Shown here piece by piece: positions 58,000 through 64,000 of a stretch of 64,000 nt of DNA. Position numbers and translations under genes: made by a program. Each line of letters begins with the position of its first letter. Within the stretch, counting starts at the first letter, position 1. The DNA is from Nageia nagi. Taxonomy: Eukaryota; Pinophyta. The notes beneath the pieces were generated by a model that saw only the letters and a program-made list of their open reading frames with translations, searched no databases and was not told the DNA's origin. The DNA lies in contig JBITNC010000001.1 of NCBI GenBank assembly GCA_050084985.1, forward strand, positions 185,690,001-185,754,000, written 5' to 3'.

Positions 58000-60406
58000 C
58001 TGACCTAATGTGTCTATCTTGGTGGACCTACTATTGTTGGCCCTTCAAAGATTATGCTTCATCATCACTATCTATATTTAAGTGTAGTTCCCAAACACTC
58101 ACCTCCCACCTAAGGGTGGCTCTATGGCCATGATACCTATGATAAAAATATGATCTTAAAAGGCCAACTCTCTAGTGGCCTCCTAGTGCCACTGGTCTTG
58201 CATCAACTAGTACTACTAGGGAGATATCATCACTCCCTTAGTATGTACCCCTATATCTACATGTAGTGCCCCTAATATCATATCATCATTTTGAGTCCCT
58301 ACTATTGCTCATAGGACCTATGCTCTTTTAAACATTGCAACTATCTATGCTAACTACCTACTCTCAACCTTGGTGATATCTAATTGTATAATTACCCAAA
58401 TAGTAACATGATACTCTTTTCTCTACCCACACCTAATTCATGCTTCATAGGCCATGGTACTTTGCTCTCATCCCACTCAACATTTTTGGATGAAATTTAT
58501 CATTATTCCTTGAATGAAAAAGTATCACATCAAGATGTTGATTCATTCCCCATACTTGAGGAGATGGATAATCGGTTATCCTTCAAACCTTGTAAACTAT
58601 CTTAGGCTTGCATAGCTATATCTCATTAAGAAACCATAATATCCCTCTTTATTGCCAAATTATCTCTCTAAGATACAATATTTTCCTCTCTACATAGGTT
58701 GTACCTTTATCAATAGCTATAGTTTCCTACTCCTCTAGTAGTCAGGCATCATGCACTACTTATTACATCATGAATGCATCTAGTGTCACATCAAACCCAC
58801 CACCCACCACACCTAGGTCAATATCCATCTCCTACAACCCCATAGGCTCTCCCTCTCTTACTATCATTACTACTACTTGGGGTGCTACTACTACTTTTCC
58901 TTCTAGTAATGTTGTTGGTGCTGCTAGGGGTGGGACCTATAGCACCCCATAAATAATGATTTGCTCATGATGATGTGCCCACTAATAAATGGTCATCCTA
59001 GCATTATCCATATCAAGAATCATAATGTACTTATCTATTGCATCATTTAAAGCAATGTAATACCTTTTAGGGAGGTCACCTTATGCCTCCACTCAATAGT
59101 ATAGTTGAGGATTTGGGGGGCATGTTGTTGCACCCCATGCTAGTGCATCATGTTCTCATATCAAAACATCTCCACATATTTAGTTCTTTTCTTGTGTACA
59201 TCATGGGAATAGTGACTCATGCTAGTTGTTGAGCATCCTTGACCCATACTGGGACTCTCCTCTAGGGCCTATATGTCACTTTCTCTTCATATGGGTTAGC
59301 CCACATACTATAGTGTCATGCATACATGCCCTCATAAGATTGCTTGTTCAACAACTCATGCACTCTCATCCATCAATGAGTGCATGGTAGCTCTTGGAAT
59401 ACAATGGGTGCCTCTAGGATAACCTCTACTATATCATGAGGTAAAATATGGTTCCATGTCATATACATGTTCTCCAATACCCATATCTATATCAATAATG
59501 AATATGTAATACCAACCCTTCCTCTCTAATGATTGGCCAACTATAGATATGTTTACTATAGGATGGTAGGCACCCAAGCCTACATATTACCGTCCTTAAT
59601 AATGTTGAGCATGATGTCTAGTAGGTTATAAGGGATCCTATATATTCTTATGTTGGGAAATAGAAATCTATTTATGATGATCATAATAATAGAATCCTAC
59701 CTATTGATTAGTCCCTAATCATATATTTCTATGTAGTTAATTCTACTATGGCCGATGTTGAACACCTCCCATCCACCATTGAACATCTGGTGTATACTTT
59801 GGCTCCTAGAGGAGGTACCTAACAACATGATCCCCTCTACCACCACTAAAAATATCTTATACACCTACTTAAGGTTGATTGTAATTTTCATAGTGGGGAA
59901 ATGAAAAGCATTGCACTAGGCATCCTAATGCTCCACCATTGTGTAAACATAGGCTTGGTCAACTATGACTATTTGAAGTCATACCATGCTTGCCAACTTG
60001 AATACCTCTAGCCATATTCAATTCACCTCATCAAGTTCCTTGCACACATCACATAGTACTGGTTTGAACTTATGCTATGTTTTTACTTGACACTCATTCA
60101 AGCAATTTCATGTTAATCATTTTATCATAATCAACTAGTGGGTCTCTATTTTGCAAAGTTAGTCTCCTTGATTTTAAGTTAATCCTTATTTCATAATCTA
60201 TCTTATGTCATCCTCACCTATTTTTCCTTAAGTGTGTTATCTCTAGGATCTATGATCATGTCTTTATCATCTTTCATCATTTCAGTATCTATTGGCCAAT
60301 AGGTCATCTAAGGTTTTCTAACTAGTTCCTTGTAGACTGATTCATTGATTTGTTGGGTGATCAACTAATTGGCTAATAGTTCATGAGTCCTACTAGTTTG
60401 GGCCAT
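58000..60406 (-). pseudogene. Antisense ORF relic in the 3' region of element A (unrecognised protein)
   Basis: The minus strand reads as a decayed coding sequence opposite to A's pol. From an ATG at 60,406: 'MAQTSRTHELLAN', stop, 'LITQQINESVYKELVRKP', stop, 'MTYWPIDTEMMKDDKD'. Further on: 'NAFHFPTMKITINLK' and 'EGIMLLGTSSRSQSIHQMFN' (about 59,930-59,790), 'IIINRFLFPNIRIYRIPYNL' (about 59,680-59,620), 'ILPHDIVEVILEAPIVFQEL' (59,440-59,385), 'WMRVHELLNKQSYEGMYA', 'HYSMWANPYEEKVTYRP' (to about 59,280). Stops are mostly TGA and TAG, the expected products of CGA and CAG decay. The N-terminal side and the 58,000-58,960 stretch are less certain. I do not recognise the protein. Tat-lineage elements are known to carry antisense ORFs between IN and the 3' LTR, and position fits. 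Plus-strand frames here (57,906-58,133; 58,384-58,605; 58,770-58,952) are likely shadows. Confidence 0.6.
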
Positions 60407-61489
60407 ACTAATAGAGTGCTTATCAATCCCTGAATCGACATCGATCTACTCCCCACTAGCTAGTAGAGCTAAATGAACATGTAAAGCATAAAGAAAACTA
60501 AAAAAATACATAAAAATAATCCTTAAAGGTCAAATATAATCTAACAAAAATCCTCTACATACTCCTCCAGTCATTTTGACTATAAGTTTACCTAGTTTGG
60601 TCCACTATTTTAGGAAAAAATTGATACACTAGGTTTCAAGTTTAACATATAATTTTTATCAATTCTAGTCAATTTTCACTATTAAAAATATAAACAAACT
60701 TCATTTTATCTATTAAATCATGTGTGAGCTAATTATCTATGGTTTTAGAATTGAAAATGGTCAATTTTTGGAGCCACTTACTCACATGTTAGGGTGGTTG
60801 CTGCCTCCTCCTGGTGGGTCATGTGATGGGTGCTGACCTACTCCCATAATAGCTTCCATATATATTAAACCACTCTAGTTGCTCTCAAGCTCATTGAGGT
60901 ATGCTGATCTTGTATTGGTCAAAGTTCTAATCCCAAATAGCCAAGTGTGTAAAATGATAAACTAAAAAGTGATTTTTTTTTTTTTTTTTAACTCCTCTCC
61001 TTACCACCCAACTCAATGGTTAGTTACATGATTGGCTAGATAGCTTTGCTAATCCTTCTAGTATGTATACTTAAGCATCCCATCAGTTAGCCTTAACTAG
61101 TCTACAACCAATTGATTAGTATGAAATTTATCATTTTTCCCTATTTTTGGTCCATCCACTCAACTTTTTCACTTATTGATCAATAAGATGGTTGTGACCC
61201 TTTTTTTGACCCTCCTCCCATATTTCCACTTGAAGGGACTATAATCATTCACCTTTTCATGATACTGATTGTCATCATCATTGTGACTCCTAGGTGCAAT
61301 CAAATTTTTACAATATTGGCATTTTTATCTTGCAATATTTCTTATTAGCATTGATCATTTCAACATATTTATCATTTATCATTCAACATGGCATATTCAT
61401 CAAGCATCACATACTTGCATGTTGTGATCAAATGCTTGGTAGGTATGGGAGCCTATGCTTGATCATTTGACATGACTATATTGCTACCT
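60407..61489. other. Element A 3' region between antisense ORF and tandem repeat
   Basis: No gene. It contains a T18 run at 60,973-60,990 and C- and T-rich text. If the antisense ORF was expressed, its promoter would lie here (minus strand), but I see no convincing box. Confidence 0.5.
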
Positions 61490-61990
61490 TTATACCCCTC
61501 AATTATTAGGAAAAATAAAAATTATTTATTATTTTACCCTTTGACTGCTAGGGCAAAGCAAATATCATTTACTCTTTCTTTTAGCCCTTAACTATTGGGG
61601 CAAAGTAAAATCATGTACTATATCACCCTTCAACTATTAGGGAAAAGAAAAATCATTGATTTTTTTTTACCCTTAGAATTCTAGGGTAAAGCAAAGATCA
61701 TTTACTTTTTCCTTCACCCTTAAACTACTAGGAAAAAGTAAAATCATTTACCCTTCGACTAATAGGCCAAAGTAGAATCATTTCACCCTTTGAATGTTGG
61801 GGCAAAGAAGAATCATGTACTATATCACCCTTGAACTATTGGGGCAAAGCATAATCATTGATCACATTTTACCCTTTTATTTTTAGGGAAAATAATATTT
61901 ATTTTTTCTTTTACTCTTCGATTGTTGGGGCAAAGCAAAATCATTCTACCCTTCAACTACTGTGGTAAAGTAGAGATCATTTTCTTTTAT
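61490..61990. repeat. Minisatellite, about 12 copies of a 35-49 bp unit
   Basis: Each unit contains 'cacccttcaactattgggg' variants followed by 'caaagcaaaatcattta'. Copies start near 61,494, 61,534, 61,583, 61,625, 61,669, 61,715, 61,750, 61,785, 61,827, 61,870, 61,914 and 61,950. Spacing varies from 35 to 49 bp because the AT-rich tail of the unit varies. It lies shortly before the 3' LTR of A, where Tat/Ogre-type elements often carry tandem repeats. Confidence 0.88.
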
Positions 61991-62352
61991 TGCTTAGTGT
62001 TGTACAATATGCTTCTTCAATTTTTCTTGATGATCATTTATATTTTAGCATTATCACATCTTATCCTCTCAAGTACTAACTAGTTACAACATGAAATTAT
62101 TGGCACCTTAAGGTGTTATAACCATAGGTACTCCTTGACACGGTTGTATTGCTTGTATCATTGTTAATTATGCAGAGGTACATACTAGTTACAATATAAT
62201 AGTATTAGTATTGGAAGGTATTATAGCCATATAAACCTTCTCCATGATGATATCCTATCATTATGAGCATAAAATCATACACACTCCACCTATTTTTATA
62301 CTTCATTTCACATTTTACAAATTTTTGTTTTGCATCTTGCAAAAATTGGTAT
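61991..62352. other. Element A 3' region before the PPT
   Basis: No gene. Two related segments ('actagttacaacat.a.ttattggcacct.aaggt' and 'actagttacaatataatag.attagtattggaaggt', about 62,077-62,220) form an imperfect direct repeat of about 105 bp. Confidence 0.55.
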
Positions 62353-62365
62353 AAAAAGGGGCATC
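62353..62365 (+). promoter_or_regulatory. Element A polypurine tract
   Basis: 'aaaaaggggcatc' directly before the LTR start. It marks the following LTR as a 3' LTR. Confidence 0.65.
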
Positions 62366-63357
62366 TATAAACACCAAAAAATTATTTATTCACCTAGCTT
62401 AGGCAACTCATGATGATTTAGTTCATATTTCATCTTATCATGATCCTATTGGGTCTTAATATTAGTTTTATTTCATTCACATAGTTGATTTTGGTAACTT
62501 ATCCTCTCATTACTACCTTATCAACCCTAGCCCTAACCTGCCTATGGGTTAGGAGACTAGTTGACCAGTTAGATTAAACTCTAATCAATCCACTAGCTAG
62601 TCACTATCCTATAAAAGTGATTTCAAAATCATTTCCTTTGAATCTAATCAATCATTACCCAATCGATATTGATTTGCATGTCTAGCTTACTCTTGACTAT
62701 ATATTTAGACTTCATAGCTTGTTGCCTTCCATTTTGAGCTCAACCATCATTTTCAAGGAAAAAAACTCAACCAATGTCTTCATCTTGCAAAGGGAATCTT
62801 ATTTAAATTATTATTTTTTGATTTATGTGAATACTAGTGTTGTCTCAAGAATTTTATAGGTTCCAAAGGTCATTCAAGAGCATCTAATCATATCCCTTTT
62901 GGTTATTTTACTAAACAACTTGTGCATGGTTAGATTTTAGTGTTTCTAGGCTAATCTCTTATAGAATTAATCTATGATAGTTTATTTTTTTTTTAATAAT
63001 TAGCTTAATCATTTAGATTTTTATGCTAGATTTCATTGTATCCATTAATCTATTTTTGAATACCTTTTTTACTCAAGGCTTGAAGGTTTGCAAGAAAACT
63101 AGTCAAATATTATTTGGTTCTAGGGTCTTAAGTACCTAGGGATTAGAAACCTCCTTTTGTCTTTATTTTGTAGGTCATTTGGTATATTGGGTACAACATA
63201 AAAAGGAAAAATCTCTAAACCCTAGCTCTATTTTTTCTTGTTATAATTTTTTCATCATATTTCAAGAAACATTTTAGACATTATAGCTTAGACATTCCCA
63301 AGAGGAGGCCCTAGCTGTGGAATCTCCTCATTGATTTTGGGTGGTTCCTATAGATAA
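62366..63357 (+). repeat. Element A 3' LTR, truncated
   Basis: Starts 'TATAAACACC' (TG decayed to TA) and follows 8,543-9,535 closely, including 'ggttaggaga', 'tcattacccaa', 'cttgcaaagggaatctta' and 'tctcctcattg'. The match ends at about 63,357, so roughly 1.3 kb of the LTR is missing. Confidence 0.8.
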
Positions 63358-63649
63358 TTATGATGTTGAAATGGATATAATATTGGAATCTTTTATCTTC
63401 ATAATGAAATATTAAGAAGTATTTAGCAAGGAAATATCAAAATAGATTATTTCTTAATACCAAAGGTGCAAATAACTTGGGTTTTATAGCAAATCTCATT
63501 TTCAATAATCATAAAATACAAAGATATTACTAAAGAAAAAAATATATCATTTAATTCATATTTTAGATAAGTTTATTATATTTAAATATAATAACAATTA
63601 CTATAATATCCTTTAAAATTTAAAAGAGGTATAATATGAATTAAAAATG
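63358..63649. other. Flank right of element A, nothing recognised
   Basis: Very AT-rich sequence with no gene. Confidence 0.5.
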
Positions 63650-63912
63650 AGAATTTCTAGGCCTCATCACAATGTATAGTTGGCTTAGTGTAACTTGATT
63701 CACATGTGGTTGAGGAGGTATAGAAAATGATCCTTTCTTCTTTTGGTAATCTTGTTTATTCCTTAGTTTAACATCATCATTTTGCTTATTTACATATTCA
63801 ATTCTTTTAACCATACAAATTCTCTCCTTAATGAAAGGTAAATGTTGAATTTGAAGTGTATTTGAAATATGTTTAGCACAACTTTTTATATAAGTATTAT
63901 TTAATTTAACTT
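63650..63912 (-). pseudogene. Coding-like minus-strand frame, unrecognised
   Basis: A frame of about 85 codons without ATG start reads 'SCAKHISNTLQIQHLPFIKE', 'RICMVKRIEYVNKQNDDVKL', 'RNKQDYQKKKGSFSIPPQPH'. It is basic and glutamine-rich and continues upstream through stops to the window edge. Its composition resembles the basic end of a transposon gag, but no motif fixes the family. It may be chance. Confidence 0.25.
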
Positions 63913-64000
63913 AAGGAATAGGAAATGTAAGATTATGAATAATAGCTCTTCATAATGTCACATAATGAATGATTGGATCATATTGAAATTATTTAAGATT

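Larger units (their letters stand above)
8543..63357 (+). mobile_element. Element A: large Tat-type Ty3/gypsy retrotransposon, interrupted by nested elements
   Basis: This span is the reconstructed host element. Matching sequence at 8,543 and 62,366 in the same orientation gives the two LTRs. Between them, on the plus strand, come PBS, gag, PR, RT, RNase H, a second RNase H, IN, a non-coding region, an antisense ORF, a tandem repeat and a polypurine tract. That order is known from the Tat lineage of plant Ty3/gypsy elements. X1 interrupts it at 14,961-18,750 and the G array at about 23,800-57,663, leaving roughly 17 kb of A itself. That the left part (8,543-23,800) and right part (57,664-63,357) are one element is inference: they fit in order, orientation and LTR family. 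However, G1 is truncated at the left junction and the A 3' LTR is truncated, so no target duplication confirms it. Confidence 0.62.

Noticed and set aside
57906-58952. Plus-strand frames in the 3' region of element A
   Set aside because: They overlap the better supported minus-strand antisense ORF. No motif on the plus strand.
61490-61990. Regularly spaced repeats as a possible CRISPR array
   Set aside because: Units are degenerate, contiguous and vary in length, with no unique spacers and no cas genes. The setting is a plant retrotransposon 3' region.

Overview
This window looks like intergenic repeat DNA from a plant with a very large genome. I see no intact host gene, no tRNA or rRNA gene and no CRISPR array. 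The sequence is AT-rich and poor in CG dinucleotides. It is packed with old, stop-riddled LTR retrotransposons of both plant superfamilies (Ty1/copia and Ty3/gypsy). The families (Tat-type Ty3/gypsy elements with an extra RNase H, initiator-Met-primed copia elements, a DUF4283 LINE relic) and the slow decay of very old copies suggest a seed plant, plausibly a gymnosperm. The species cannot be read from this.

Layout. Positions 1-8,542 are flank without recognisable genes, except a minus-strand relic of a LINE ORF1 (DUF4283 plus zinc knuckle, about 5,130-5,800). From 8,543 to about 63,357 I read one very large plus-strand Tat-type Ty3/gypsy element (element A) blown apart by later insertions. 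Its parts are: 5' LTR 8,543-10,893, PBS, gag to about 13,700, protease near 14,200-14,600, RT, RNase H, second RNase H and integrase at 18,756-22,240, 3' non-coding region, a degraded antisense ORF at 58,000-60,406, a 12-copy tandem repeat at 61,490-61,990, polypurine tract 62,353-62,365, and a truncated 3' LTR at 62,366-63,357.

Insertions into A. (1) X1, 14,961-18,750, is a minus-strand non-autonomous copia-type element with a perfect CTTGT target duplication. (2) A minus-strand block at 23,800-57,663 consists of three related Ty3/gypsy (Tat-type) internal regions, G3, G2 and G1, that share single LTRs at their junctions: LTR-G3-LTR-G2-LTR-G1(truncated). G2 was itself hit twice. X2 (33,608-40,784, plus strand, X1 family LTRs) entered between PR and RT and carries a decayed copia gag-pol (C). 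H (42,339-48,542, plus strand, a complete 6.2-kb chromovirus-like Ty3/gypsy element) entered gag with a perfect TTTTA target duplication.

The genes are the usual retrotransposon set: gag for the particle, PR, RT, RNase H and IN for cDNA synthesis and integration. All are pseudogenes. Many stops look like C-to-T decay of CGA, CAG and CAA codons. The most interesting features are the shared-LTR tandem array, the nesting order, the antisense ORF plus minisatellite at the 3' end of A, and the GC-rich repeat tract inside X1. Boundaries given as 'about' are by-eye estimates.
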